DNA from: Maricaulis sp965242785
Lineage (GTDB): Bacteria; Pseudomonadota; Alphaproteobacteria; Caulobacterales; Maricaulaceae
DNA length: 64,000 nucleotides
Reading direction: 5' to 3'
Assembly: GCA_965242785.1 (NCBI GenBank)
Contig: CBDETA010000004.1
Location: forward strand, 868,001 to 932,000
Positions 16,256 to 24,987 of this stretch are shown piece by piece. A program made the translations under genes and the position numbers. Position 1 is the stretch's first letter. Each line of letters opens with the position of its first letter. Below the pieces are notes generated by a model. It made no database searches. It worked only from the letters and a program-made list of their open reading frames with translations, and was not told the origin of the DNA.

Positions 16256-17224
16256 ATGCTGCGAGACGAAATCATCACCGTGTTCGGCGGGTCCGGCTTT
16301 GTCGGCCGCCATGTGGTCCGGGCCCTGGCCAAGGCCGGTTATCGCGTCCGCGTCGCTTCGCGGCGGCCGCACATCGCGCAGGACTTGCGGGTGATGGGCG
16401 TCGTCGGCCAGGTCCAGCTGGTGCAGGCCAATCTGCGCGTGCCGGCTTCGGTCGAGCGGGCGCTGGACGGGGCGTCCGGCGTGGTCAATCTGGTCGGTGT
16501 GCTCAATGAAGCCGGCCGCCAGACCTTCTCCCGCCTGCATGCCCAGGGGGCCCAGACCGTGGCCCAGGCTGCCGCAGCCGCCGGGATCGAGCGGTTCGTG
16601 CAGGTTTCCGCGATCGGCGCCGATGCCGACAGCGCGTCGCGCTATGCGCGCACCAAGGCCGAAGGCGAAGCGGCGGTGAAAGCAGCGGTGCCGACGGCCA
16701 CCATCCTGCGTCCCTCCATCGTGTTCGGCCCGGAAGACAGCTTCTTCAACCGGTTCGCCGACATGGCGCGCTTCCTGCCGGCCCTGCCGCTGTTCGGCGG
16801 CGGCAAGACGAAATTCCAGCCGGTCTTCGCCGGCGATGTCGCCGCCGCGGTCGTTGCCGCCTTCCAGCAGCCGCAGGCGCGTGGCGAGACCTATGAGCTG
16901 GGCGGGCCGGGCACCTACACCTTCGCCGAGCTGATGCGGTTCATCCTCGACGAGATCGACCGGCCGCGCTTCCTCGTTCCGCTGCCCTGGGCCATCGGTT
17001 CGGTGTTCGCGACCCTGTCCGAACTGGCGGCTGTCCTGCCGCTGATCGAGCCGGTCATCACCAAGGACCAGCTGATCCAGCTCAAGCGGGACAATGTCGT
17101 CGGCGAGGGTGCCAAGTCGCTGGCCGATCTGGGCATTGTGCCGGAAACCGTCGATGCGATCGTGCCGACCTATCTGGGCCGCTATCGCCGCTATGGCCAG
17201 TTCCACGAGCGCGAAGCGAACTAG
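16256..17224 (+). CDS. NDUFA9-like NAD(P)-binding protein (complex I-associated, atypical SDR)
   Basis: The 322-residue Rossmann protein has V-F-G-G-S-G-F-V-G-R-H at residues 9-19 (GxxGxxG) and belongs to the NmrA/atypical SDR group related to the complex I subunit NDUFA9, typical of alphaproteobacteria and mitochondria. The canonical SDR YxxxK appears as Y-A-R-T-K. In mitochondria NDUFA9 is an accessory subunit; the bacterial role is less clear. GAGGGA precedes the ATG at 16256, so the upstream 46 codons are excluded. A terminator follows. Confidence 0.85.
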   Translation: MLRDEIITVFGGSGFVGRHVVRALAKAGYRVRVASRRPHIAQDLRVMGVVGQVQLVQANLRVPASVERALDGASGVVNLVGVLNEAGRQTFSRLHAQGAQTVAQAAAAAGIERFVQVSAIGADADSASRYARTKAEGEAAVKAAVPTATILRPSIVFGPEDSFFNRFADMARFLPALPLFGGGKTKFQPVFAGDVAAAVVAAFQQPQARGETYELGGPGTYTFAELMRFILDEIDRPRFLVPLPWAIGSVFATLSELAAVLPLIEPVITKDQLIQLKRDNVVGEGAKSLADLGIVPETVDAIVPTYLGRYRRYGQFHEREAN

Positions 17225-17253
17225 CGCCGCTTCTTGGCAGAAAGCGATTGAGG

Positions 17254-17280
17254 AAACCGGCCCTAGGCGGCCGGTTTTTT
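17254..17280 (+). terminator. Terminator after the NDUFA9-like gene
   Basis: A 9-bp stem (17254-17262 with 17269-17277) is followed by T residues to 17280. It overlaps the stop codon of the converging CPBP gene. Confidence 0.85.
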
Positions 17281-18126
17281 CATGCCGCGATAGAGCGCAA
17301 TCGGGACCCATCCTGCAGCGAGTACGGCAAATCCACCCAGGCCCAGAAGCCCGTTCCAGGGCCAGACCGGGTCCGGCAGATAGAGCAGGCCCACACCGGC
17401 CACCGCGTTGAGCGAGCCGTGGAAGGCGCCGGCGGCATAGACCCCGCCACCGCGCTCGCGCAGCAGGGCGAGATAGGGCGTCATCAGCACGGTGAAGCCG
17501 GTCATCGCCGCCACCCCGGTCCAGCCCAGGCCGGGGTAGTTATAGCCCATCAGGATGATCGGAGCGTGCCAGAGGCCCCAGATCACGCCAGAGACCAGGG
17601 CCGCCTTCCAGAATCCCAGCGGCGCCAGTCGCGGCTGCAGCCAGCCGCGCCAGCCCAGCTCTTCGGACAGGGTGAGCAGCACCGTATTCACCAGTATCCC
17701 CACCGGTACGCCGATCGCCAGCTGTACCAGCAGCAGGGTTTCCGCCGGCATCGGCATCTCCTGTCCGGCGGCCAGGACGGCTTCGGCCATGCGGGCGGCG
17801 GCATCGGCCGGCTCGGCCTGAGTCAGGACCAGGGTCAACAGGCTTGCCGCGGCCACCAGGATGACCGGCAGCACCCAGCCCCAAACCGTCCAGAGCGCGA
17901 CCGGACCGAACCCGCCGGGCCTGAAGCCCAAGGCGGCCAGCACGCGGCCGCGATCGAAGATCAGCGCCGTGATCACGGCCGCGATGGCGGGGCCGAACAT
18001 CATGGCAGTCAGATAGGCCGCTGCCATGATGCCGACGCCGGCAAATCCGCCCTGGCTGTGCATGGCATAGGCGATGGCCCAGCTGATGCCGAACGCGATG
18101 ACAAGGAAGACGGCAACAGCGCGCAT
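17263..18126 (-). CDS. CPBP-family intramembrane metalloprotease (CAAX/Abi type)
   Basis: The 287-residue polytopic protein has about eight hydrophobic segments and the family's three motifs: E-E-L-G-W-R at 155-160 (EExxxR), W-G-L-W-H-A-P with H187, and F-H-G-S-L-N with H236. Bacterial members cleave or process membrane-associated peptides in various settings; no substrate is apparent here. It lies ten bases downstream of uppP's stop direction-wise (the uppP gene ends at 18137), so the two may be co-transcribed. Confidence 0.88.
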   Translation of the reverse strand: MRAVAVFLVIAFGISWAIAYAMHSQGGFAGVGIMAAAYLTAMMFGPAIAAVITALIFDRGRVLAALGFRPGGFGPVALWTVWGWVLPVILVAAASLLTLVLTQAEPADAAARMAEAVLAAGQEMPMPAETLLLVQLAIGVPVGILVNTVLLTLSEELGWRGWLQPRLAPLGFWKAALVSGVIWGLWHAPIILMGYNYPGLGWTGVAAMTGFTVLMTPYLALLRERGGGVYAAGAFHGSLNAVAGVGLLYLPDPVWPWNGLLGLGGFAVLAAGWVPIALYRGMKKPAA

Positions 18127-18136
18127 GGCAGAGCTC

Positions 18137-18940
18137 CTAGAGCAGGATCAGCGCGATCAGGACCGCGCCCAGGCCGATCCGGTAGATCACGAACGGCAGG
18201 AAGCCGACCCGGTCGACCAGCCGCATCAGGACGGCAATGGCCGCCCAGGCGGTGAGGAAGGAAAGGGCAGCAACGATCACGCCATCGGTCAGACTGGCCC
18301 CGCCGCCCTGGCCCCGGGCCAGGTCGAGGGCCGAGACCAGGCCGAAGGCGGCGATCACCGGGATCGCCATCAGCATGGAAAAGCGCGCACTGTCCGAACG
18401 CGTCAGGCCCAACGCGCGACCGGCCGTCATGGTGACCCCGGAACGCGAGGCGCCGGGGATCAGCGCGAACAGCTGGGCCAGCCCGATCAGCGCGGCCTGC
18501 CTGAAACTCATCGTCTCAACGCGGACCTCCTGGCGGCCATAGCGGTCGGCTAGCCAGAGCGGCAGGGCGAAGACCAGGGTGGAGGCAGCAATCACGGCCG
18601 GCGAGCGCAGGGTCTCCAGCAGGCCGGTCACATACAGCCCTCCGGCGACGATGAAGACCGGCGGCATCGACACGCCGACCAGCAGGGCCAGGCGTCCGCC
18701 CGGGGTGATGCGGCCTGTCAGCAAGGCCAGCTTTCCCGCCGCCACATCGCGGATATCACGCCAGAAATAGACCAGCACCGCGAGCAATGAGCCGACATGC
18801 GCCATGACATCGATCAGCGGACCCTGGTCTTCGACACCCATGACTTCGGGCGCCAGGATCAGGTGTGCCGAGGAGGAAATCGGAAGAAACTCGGTGATGC
18901 CCTGCACAACGGCCAGAACCATCAGATAGATCAAGGACAT
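18137..18940 (-). CDS. uppP: Undecaprenyl-diphosphatase
   Basis: UppP (BacA) removes a phosphate from undecaprenyl diphosphate to recycle the lipid carrier for peptidoglycan and O-antigen. The 267-residue membrane protein has Q-G-I-T-E-F-L-P-I-S-S-S-A-H at 13-26 with catalytic E17/H26, and P-G-A-S-R-S-G in the second half. The start near 18940 gives the family's normal N-terminus M-S-L-I-Y-L and follows a GGGGAAG; an open extension to 19105 overlaps the divergent gene and is not credible. Confidence 0.94.
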   Translation of the reverse strand: MSLIYLMVLAVVQGITEFLPISSSAHLILAPEVMGVEDQGPLIDVMAHVGSLLAVLVYFWRDIRDVAAGKLALLTGRITPGGRLALLVGVSMPPVFIVAGGLYVTGLLETLRSPAVIAASTLVFALPLWLADRYGRQEVRVETMSFRQAALIGLAQLFALIPGASRSGVTMTAGRALGLTRSDSARFSMLMAIPVIAAFGLVSALDLARGQGGGASLTDGVIVAALSFLTAWAAIAVLMRLVDRVGFLPFVIYRIGLGAVLIALILL

Positions 18941-19083
18941 TCCCGGCTTCCCCTGCATTTCCGGATGTGGGCGCATAGTCGATGACTTGGCCGGGAATGG
19001 AAAGGGGTGTTCACGGTGACACTCCGAGATTGACGCTCGCCACCGGCTTGCCCAAAACCGGAGCCAGCAAGAGATGTCCGCCC

Positions 19084-20067
19084 ATGCCCCATGATCATGC
19101 CGCATCGGCCGGCCCCGGCCGGCTCGCCCCCAAGGAGGCGCTCAGCCATACCGGGCAGGCAACAGCAGCCTCGGTGGCGGTCGCCCTGGTCCTGACGATC
19201 ACCAAGGGTGTGATCTGGTGGCAATCCGGCTCGGTCGCCCTGCTGGCCTCTGCCGCCGACAGCCTGCTGGATCTGACCGCGTCGCTGACGGTCTATTTCT
19301 CCGTGCGCTATGCCGCTGAACCGGCCGATGCCGAACACCGCTACGGACATGGCAAGGCCGAGGCCTTTGCCGGCATTTTCCAGGCCATCCTGGTGGCTGT
19401 TTCCGCCGCGCTTTTGCTGCGCGAGGGCGTCGCCCACATCCTCAATCCGGTCGCCATCGAGGCTTCGCCCTGGGCCATCGGCGTGATGGTCCTGTCCATC
19501 GTGCTGACGTTGGGGCTGGTCTGGGTGCAGAGCCGGGCGGTGGAGAAAACTGGTTCGGTCGCCGTTGAGGGGGACCGCGCGCACTATCTCTCGGACCTGG
19601 CCGCCAATGCGGTGGTGATTGTCGGCATCGCCGGTTCGGTCTGGCTGGGCTGGCTGTGGCTTGACGCGGTGGCCGCGCTGGGCGTTGCCGCCTGGCTGGC
19701 ATGGACCGCCTGGGGCGTGGCCAAGGGGGCCGGTGACCAGTTGATGGACCGTGAACTGCCGGATGCCGAGCGGGATACCATTCGCGATCTGGCGGGCCGC
19801 GATGCCCGCATCCTGGGGGTCAGTCAGCTGCGGACCCGCGCGTCCGGGCCTTTGCTGCACATCCAGTTCCATATCGACCTGGATCCGCAGATGACGCTGG
19901 AGGAGGCACACCAGATCGAGATGGCCTGCGAGCGTCGGCTGCTCGAGGCCTATCCGGCGGCCGACATCATGATCCATTCCGACCCTTGCGGGGCCGGCTC
20001 AGAGCATGGCGCCGCGTTTTTCCGGACCGATGAGGCGGACGGGGAGCGCACCGATGATGCGTCTTAG
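19084..20067 (+). CDS. FieF-like cation diffusion facilitator
   Basis: The 327-residue inner-membrane antiporter exports divalent metals. Six transmembrane segments occupy residues 27-185 and a cytoplasmic ferredoxin-like domain follows. The transport site D59/D63 (S-A-A-D-S-L-L-D) with H167/D171 (H-Y-L-S-D) matches the D-D-H-D of FieF, with H85 and H89 between. Metal preference (Fe, Zn, Cd, Mn) cannot be fixed. It is first of a likely three-gene unit with the GST and queG genes. Confidence 0.9.
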   Translation: MPHDHAASAGPGRLAPKEALSHTGQATAASVAVALVLTITKGVIWWQSGSVALLASAADSLLDLTASLTVYFSVRYAAEPADAEHRYGHGKAEAFAGIFQAILVAVSAALLLREGVAHILNPVAIEASPWAIGVMVLSIVLTLGLVWVQSRAVEKTGSVAVEGDRAHYLSDLAANAVVIVGIAGSVWLGWLWLDAVAALGVAAWLAWTAWGVAKGAGDQLMDRELPDAERDTIRDLAGRDARILGVSQLRTRASGPLLHIQFHIDLDPQMTLEEAHQIEMACERRLLEAYPAADIMIHSDPCGAGSEHGAAFFRTDEADGERTDDAS

Positions 20068-20098
20068 TCCCGCCCCCAAATCAGGCTAGCCTAGCGCC

Positions 20099-20776
20099 AT
20101 GCGAACCCTGCACCACTGGCCGCTGGATCCGTTTTCGCGTCAGGTCCGGCTGGTCCTCGACGAGAAATCCCTGCGCCATGACCTCCAGTTCGACGAGCCC
20201 TGGGAGCGGCCGGACGACCTGATGTCGCTCAACCCGTCCGGCGCCACGCCGGTGCTGGTCGATGAAAGCGGCGGCGGGCGGCGGGTGATCGTCGAGAGCC
20301 GGGCGATCCTGGAATATCTGGAAGAGACCACGCCCAGCCCCTGCCTCCTTCCGGGCGGACCGGCCGAGCGCGCCGAGGCCCGCCGGCTGATGGACTGGTT
20401 CGACCGCAAGTATGATGGCGAGGTCAACGCCTATCTCCTGCACGAGAAGCTGGAGAAACGCGCCCAGGGCCTGGGCGCGCCGGACCCGGCTGCGCTGCGC
20501 GCCGGGCGCGAGCATCTGCGCTGGCATCTCGACCACATGGCCTGGCTTCTGGAAACCCGCGATGGCCTCGCCGGCCCGCGCTACACGCTTGCCGACATTG
20601 CTGCCGCCGCGCACCTCTCCTGTGCCGATTATCTGGGCGATGTCCCCTGGGACGAGTTCGAGCCGGTCAAGCAATGGTACCAGCGCGTCAAATGCCGCCC
20701 GGCCTTCCGCAGCCTGCTGGCCGACAAACTCCCGGGCACGCCGCCTGCAGGGCAATACGCGGATCTGGATTTCTAG
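20099..20776 (+). CDS. Glutathione S-transferase family protein
   Basis: The 225-residue protein has an N-terminal thioredoxin-like domain (residues 1-80) with the substrate-binding cis-Pro region G-A-T-P-V-L-V and the glutathione-contacting E-S-R-A-I-L-E-Y-L, and an all-helical C-terminal domain with the N-capping segment Y-T-L-A-D-I. S13 in D-P-F-S-R could be the catalytic residue. The substrate is unknown. It lies 31 bases after the CDF gene and 11 before queG. Confidence 0.87.
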   Translation: MRTLHHWPLDPFSRQVRLVLDEKSLRHDLQFDEPWERPDDLMSLNPSGATPVLVDESGGGRRVIVESRAILEYLEETTPSPCLLPGGPAERAEARRLMDWFDRKYDGEVNAYLLHEKLEKRAQGLGAPDPAALRAGREHLRWHLDHMAWLLETRDGLAGPRYTLADIAAAAHLSCADYLGDVPWDEFEPVKQWYQRVKCRPAFRSLLADKLPGTPPAGQYADLDF

Positions 20777-20787
20777 GGTCGGCCGGA

Positions 20788-21909
20788 ATGCGCTCCCAAA
20801 TGGCTCGCACACTTGCCCTCGACACCGGCTTCACAGCCGCCCGCATCTGCCGGGCCGATGAGGCCTGGGAGGCTGGCGAGCGGCTGGCCGAATTTGTGGC
20901 TGAGGGCCGGCATGGCACCATGGCCTGGATGGAAGACACGCTGGCGCGCCGCCAGCACCCCACGGCGATGTGGCCGGATGCAAAGTCCGCGGTGGTCGTG
21001 GCGCTGAACTACGGACCGGACAGCGACCCGCTGCCGCTTCTGCAGCGCAAGTCCGAGGGCGTCATCTCGGTCTATGCGCAAAACGCCGACTATCATGACC
21101 TGATCAAGAAGCGCCTGAAGCAGTTCGCGCGCGCTTTCGTGGCCGAGACCGGGGCCGAGGTGAAGGTCTTCGTCGATACCGCGCCGCTGATGGAAAAGCC
21201 GCTGGCCGGCAAGGCCGGGATGGGCTGGCAGGGCAAGCACACCAATCTGGTCAGTCGCCAGCACGGCTCCTGGTTGTTCCTCGGTGTCATGCTGACCACC
21301 GCCGAGCTCGAGCCGGACGCCCCCGAGACCGATCATTGTGGCTCCTGCCGCGCCTGCCTGGACATCTGTCCCACCGACGCCTTCCCTGCGCCCTACCAGC
21401 TGGATGCCCGGCGCTGCATTTCCTACCTCACCATCGAACACAAGGGGCCGATCCCGGTCGAGTTCCGCGCCGCCATGGGCAATCGCATCTATGGCTGCGA
21501 CGATTGCCTGGCCGTCTGCCCCTGGAACAAGTTCGCCGCGACCGCGCAGGAAGCGGCCTTCCATCCGCGGCCGGAACTGAAGGGCCCGTTGCTGGCCGAG
21601 CTGGCAGCGCTGGACGATGCCGGCTTCCGCCAGGTGTTCACCGCCTCACCGGTCAAGCGCATCGGTCGCGAGCGCTTTGTGCGCAATGTTCTCATCGCAA
21701 TCGGCAATTCCGGCGACCCCTCGCTGCAGAAAATCGTCCGTGAACGGTTGAGCGATCCGGCTCCGCTGGTGCGCGGAGCGGCAGTCTGGGCGCTGGGCCG
21801 ACTGGCCTGCTCTGAAGCGATTGTGCTGTCCTCACAGGCACAAGCGGCCGAGACCGATCCGCAGGTGCTGGCGGAATGGCGGATGCTCGAAAAACCCTTC
21901 GTCGATTGA
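20788..21909 (+). CDS. queG: Epoxyqueuosine reductase
   Basis: QueG performs the last step of queuosine formation in tRNA, reducing epoxyqueuosine with cobalamin and two [4Fe-4S] clusters. The protein of about 373 residues has D130 (F-V-D-T-A-P), cluster ligands C-G-S-C-R-A-C-x3-C (C184, C187, C190, C194) and C210 with C-D-D-C-L-A-V-C-P (C237, C240, C244), then C-terminal HEAT-like repeats. The start may be 20788 or the ATG at 20800. Frame further upstream overlaps the GST gene and is discounted. Confidence 0.94.
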   Translation: MRSQMARTLALDTGFTAARICRADEAWEAGERLAEFVAEGRHGTMAWMEDTLARRQHPTAMWPDAKSAVVVALNYGPDSDPLPLLQRKSEGVISVYAQNADYHDLIKKRLKQFARAFVAETGAEVKVFVDTAPLMEKPLAGKAGMGWQGKHTNLVSRQHGSWLFLGVMLTTAELEPDAPETDHCGSCRACLDICPTDAFPAPYQLDARRCISYLTIEHKGPIPVEFRAAMGNRIYGCDDCLAVCPWNKFAATAQEAAFHPRPELKGPLLAELAALDDAGFRQVFTASPVKRIGRERFVRNVLIAIGNSGDPSLQKIVRERLSDPAPLVRGAAVWALGRLACSEAIVLSSQAQAAETDPQVLAEWRMLEKPFVD

Positions 21910-21977
21910 GGGCTTGTTAGCCTTTGTCGCGTAGAACATCCGAATGGCAAGGTTCAGCACGTTCGGGGGGGCGTACT

Positions 21978-22973
21978 GTGAAACTCGACGAAGGATTTGG
22001 TGTCATCGAACCGTTGACCGGACATCTGGAATCCGCCCAGCGCATTTCGGTGCTGGTGTGTGAATACAGCCAGGTGCAGCAGCGCATTCTCAGCGAAGCT
22101 GTCCGCGAGGCCGGCTATGAGGTTCACACTGCCAGCAATGCCCGCCAGGCGCTCGAACTGCTCAACCTGATTCCGATCGACATCTTTCTGACTGGTATCG
22201 AGGTGGGTGAAACCTCCGGTCTGGAAGCTTGCTGGCAGCTCAAGTCCAATCCTGAAACCGAGACCGTCTACACGATTGTCGTCACCGCTTCGGGGCAGGA
22301 AAAACGCCTCGAGGAGAGCCTGGATGCCGGCGCCGATGATTTCATCCGCAAGCCGGTCAACATGACCGAACTGCGCGCCCGTCTGCGCGCCGCGACGCGT
22401 CTCATCCGGATGCAGAAACAATTCCGGCGCATGGCCGAGACGGACGCCCTGACAGGGGCCGCCAACCGACGCGCCTTCATGCACTACATCGAATCCCAGA
22501 CCGAAGCGGCGCGCCGCACCGAAACGCCTGTCTCGGCGGTCATGGTCGATCTGGATCACTTCAAGCGCATCAATGATACCTACGGGCATGCCACGGGCGA
22601 TATGGTGCTGGTGAAGACGGTCAAGGCCGTGCAGTCCTGCCTGCGTGACCGGGACATGCTGGGCCGGCTGGGGGGTGAGGAATTTGCCGTGGTCTTGCCC
22701 GGAGCCGCCAAAGAGCCCGCCGAGCGGGCTGCCGAACGCATCCGCCAGGCTGTCGAAGCCCTTGATATCCGCACCGAAACCGGTGAGCGCGTACCGGTGA
22801 CGGCGAGCCTGGGTGTGGCGACCAATATCTGTGAAATGAATATGGATACGGCCGAGAGCCTGCTTCACCAGGCTGACGAGGCGCTTTATGCCGCCAAGTC
22901 CGGGGGCCGCAATCGCGTGGTCAGCGCCCACGCTGACAAGGATGGCGGGACTGAATACAGCGAAGCCGTCTAG
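21978..22973 (+). CDS. Receiver-GGDEF diguanylate cyclase with degenerate receiver
   Basis: Starting from GTG at 21978 (GGGGGG upstream), the 331-residue protein has a receiver-like domain (residues 23-135) and a GGDEF domain (155-320). G-G-E-E-F at 232-236 is intact, and R-D-R-D at 223-226 is the inhibitory I-site, five residues before it, so it should make cyclic-di-GMP under product control. The phospho-acceptor position (I-D-I-F-L-T-G73) is Gly instead of Asp, while the conserved Lys (R-K-P) remains. A TTG at 21924 is an alternative start. Confidence 0.9.
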   Translation: MKLDEGFGVIEPLTGHLESAQRISVLVCEYSQVQQRILSEAVREAGYEVHTASNARQALELLNLIPIDIFLTGIEVGETSGLEACWQLKSNPETETVYTIVVTASGQEKRLEESLDAGADDFIRKPVNMTELRARLRAATRLIRMQKQFRRMAETDALTGAANRRAFMHYIESQTEAARRTETPVSAVMVDLDHFKRINDTYGHATGDMVLVKTVKAVQSCLRDRDMLGRLGGEEFAVVLPGAAKEPAERAAERIRQAVEALDIRTETGERVPVTASLGVATNICEMNMDTAESLLHQADEALYAAKSGGRNRVVSAHADKDGGTEYSEAV

Positions 22974-23659
22974 CGCGGGCTGGTCGGCCGGGCTGATAAG
23001 CGCCTGGCTTCATTGATCCGACCGCGCAGAACCAGGGTCTCGATCCGGTCCGGCTCGCGCTCGCGAGCCGCTTCGACGTCCGACCAGGCCGCCGACAGAT
23101 TCCCGCTCTCCAGATTGTACAGGGCCCGCATGTGCCAGCCGATCGCCAATTCCGGTGCGCGGTCAATCAAGGCATTGGCATCCCGGCCCACGGCCGCCCA
23201 ATCGCCTGTCTCGGCGTTGAGCCGGGCCCGGCCGGTCCGGGTCAGGATGGCAGATGGATCAAGCGCCAGCGCGGCGGTGAAATTGGCCAGCGCTGCCTCG
23301 TGATCCCGCATGCGCGCCCGGCTCTCGGCCGCCAGGGTCAGAAAATCGACGCGTTCTTCGTCGACCATGCCGGCTCGGGGTTCTGCCGCCAGCTCCTCCA
23401 GGATCGCTGCGCCGACGGCGTGATCGCCCAGCGCAATCAGGGCCTGGGCCTCGCACACGTCTGCGGGCCAGCCACCGCCTTCAATCCCCCAGGTCTGGGC
23501 CTCCTGCAGGGCGTCCCCGGGTGCTTCACCGGTCATGGCGATGCAAGACTGGTATCGCATGCGCTCGGCGTTGCGGAAATCGCTCTGCGCGAGGGCCGTG
23601 GCAGCAATGGAAAACGGCAGCGCGAGGGGCAGGGCAAGCAGGCAGGCAAAACGGAACAT
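22970..23659 (-). CDS. Secreted TPR protein
   Basis: The 229-residue protein has a signal peptide (hydrophobic to about residue 20, then A-L-A-Q). The mature part has TPR-like helical pairs, clearest in H-E-A-A-L-A-N-F-T-A-A-L-A-L-D-P-S-A and A-W-S-D-V-E-A-A-R-E-R-E-P-D. These suggest a periplasmic interaction protein. Its stop overlaps the stop of the GGDEF gene, so the two converge with no spacer. Function is unknown. Confidence 0.78.
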   Translation of the reverse strand: MFRFACLLALPLALPFSIAATALAQSDFRNAERMRYQSCIAMTGEAPGDALQEAQTWGIEGGGWPADVCEAQALIALGDHAVGAAILEELAAEPRAGMVDEERVDFLTLAAESRARMRDHEAALANFTAALALDPSAILTRTGRARLNAETGDWAAVGRDANALIDRAPELAIGWHMRALYNLESGNLSAAWSDVEAAREREPDRIETLVLRGRINEARRLSARPTSPR

Positions 23660-23844
23660 GAAGCAATCCGGCGTGTAGGGCTGTGCCGAGGCTAGGCGCA
23701 GCACGCCGGGCCGTCCATCGCCCGTTGCGTTACAAATGCATTCAGCCAACCTCTTGTCCCGCGCCAGGCAGCAAGCGTTTGTCTTCTGACCCGAGCTGTG
23801 GAACAAGATGTCATCTGTCGCTTTGCAGGTCGAACCTCCCCGGC

Positions 23845-24987
23845 ATGATAGTTCTCCAGGTCATTCCCGAACTCGCGGCCGGCGGTGCCGAGCGCACCAC
23901 GCTCGAGGTCGCCGAAGCCGTCATCGCTGCGGGCGGACGGGCGCTGGTCGCCAGCCAGGGCGGGCGTCTGGAGCCGGAGCTGGAACGTCTCGGCGGCAAG
24001 CTCATCCGCCTGCCACTGGCCAGCAAGAACCCCGTGACGCTGATGCGCAACGTTCGACGGCTGGCCGATATCATCCGGTCTGAAAAGGTGGATATCGTGC
24101 ATGCTCGCTCACGCGCTCCGGCCTGGAGCGCGAAATGGGCCTGCGATCGCACCGGGGCCCACTTTGTGACCACCTATCACGGCACCTATTCCTCCGGGTC
24201 CGGGCTGAAGCGGGCCTATAACTCGGTCATGGCCAAGGGTGCTTGTGTGATCGCCAATTCGCAGTTCATCGCCGATCATGTGGCCACCGAACATCCCTTT
24301 GCCGCATCCCGGATCCGGGTCATCCCGCGGGGCGTTGACCTGGTCCGCTTCGATCCCGATGCCGTCCCCGTCGAGCGTGTGGATGCGCTGATGCGCGACT
24401 GGCAGGTCGATCCCGACCGCAAGCGCATCCTCCTGCCTGGTCGTCTCACCGCCTGGAAGGGCCAGCGCGAAGCGATCGAGGCGATGGGGCTGATCAAGCG
24501 CCATGACTATGTTCCCATGCCACAATTATTGCTGGCCGGAGATGACCAGGGCCGCAGCGATTACGTCGCCGAGCTGGAAGATCTGATGGACCGCGAGGGA
24601 GTCATCGAAGATGTCTGCCTTGTCGGCCACTGCAGCGACATGCCGGCCGCACTCATGCTCAGCGATCTCGTTCTGACCCCGTCCAACCGTCCCGAGGCCT
24701 TCGGGCGCACGGCGGCCGAGGCCGGAGCGATGGGGCGGCCGGTGATTGCGGCCGACCATGGCGGCGCCCGCGAAGTGGTGCTGCACAGCGAAACCGGCTG
24801 GCGCGTGCAGCCCGGAGATGCCAAATCCCTCGCCGCAGCCATCGAGGGGGCGCTGTCGCTGGATGCCGCCAGCCTGTCGACGCTTGGCCAGGCAGCCCGG
24901 GAGCATGTCAAACGGGAATTTTCTACGGCGCGCCTGCAAGCTTCGACTTTGCGCGTCTATCACGAGGTCCTAAACTCGCATCCATGA
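23845..24987 (+). CDS. GT4-family glycosyltransferase
   Basis: The 380-residue GT-B enzyme has the N-terminal G-G-A-E-R-T-T loop at residues 14-20, a mid-domain L-L-P-G-R-L-T-A-W-K-G, and the C-terminal E-x7-E (P-E-A-F-G-R-T-A-A-E-A) that binds the sugar nucleotide. Members transfer sugars in LPS core or capsule assembly. Its last codons overlap the next gene by four bases, and that gene resembles heptosyltransferases, so both likely act in LPS core or a related glycan. The ATG at 23845 gives the natural start. Confidence 0.88.
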   Translation: MIVLQVIPELAAGGAERTTLEVAEAVIAAGGRALVASQGGRLEPELERLGGKLIRLPLASKNPVTLMRNVRRLADIIRSEKVDIVHARSRAPAWSAKWACDRTGAHFVTTYHGTYSSGSGLKRAYNSVMAKGACVIANSQFIADHVATEHPFAASRIRVIPRGVDLVRFDPDAVPVERVDALMRDWQVDPDRKRILLPGRLTAWKGQREAIEAMGLIKRHDYVPMPQLLLAGDDQGRSDYVAELEDLMDREGVIEDVCLVGHCSDMPAALMLSDLVLTPSNRPEAFGRTAAEAGAMGRPVIAADHGGAREVVLHSETGWRVQPGDAKSLAAAIEGALSLDAASLSTLGQAAREHVKREFSTARLQASTLRVYHEVLNSHP

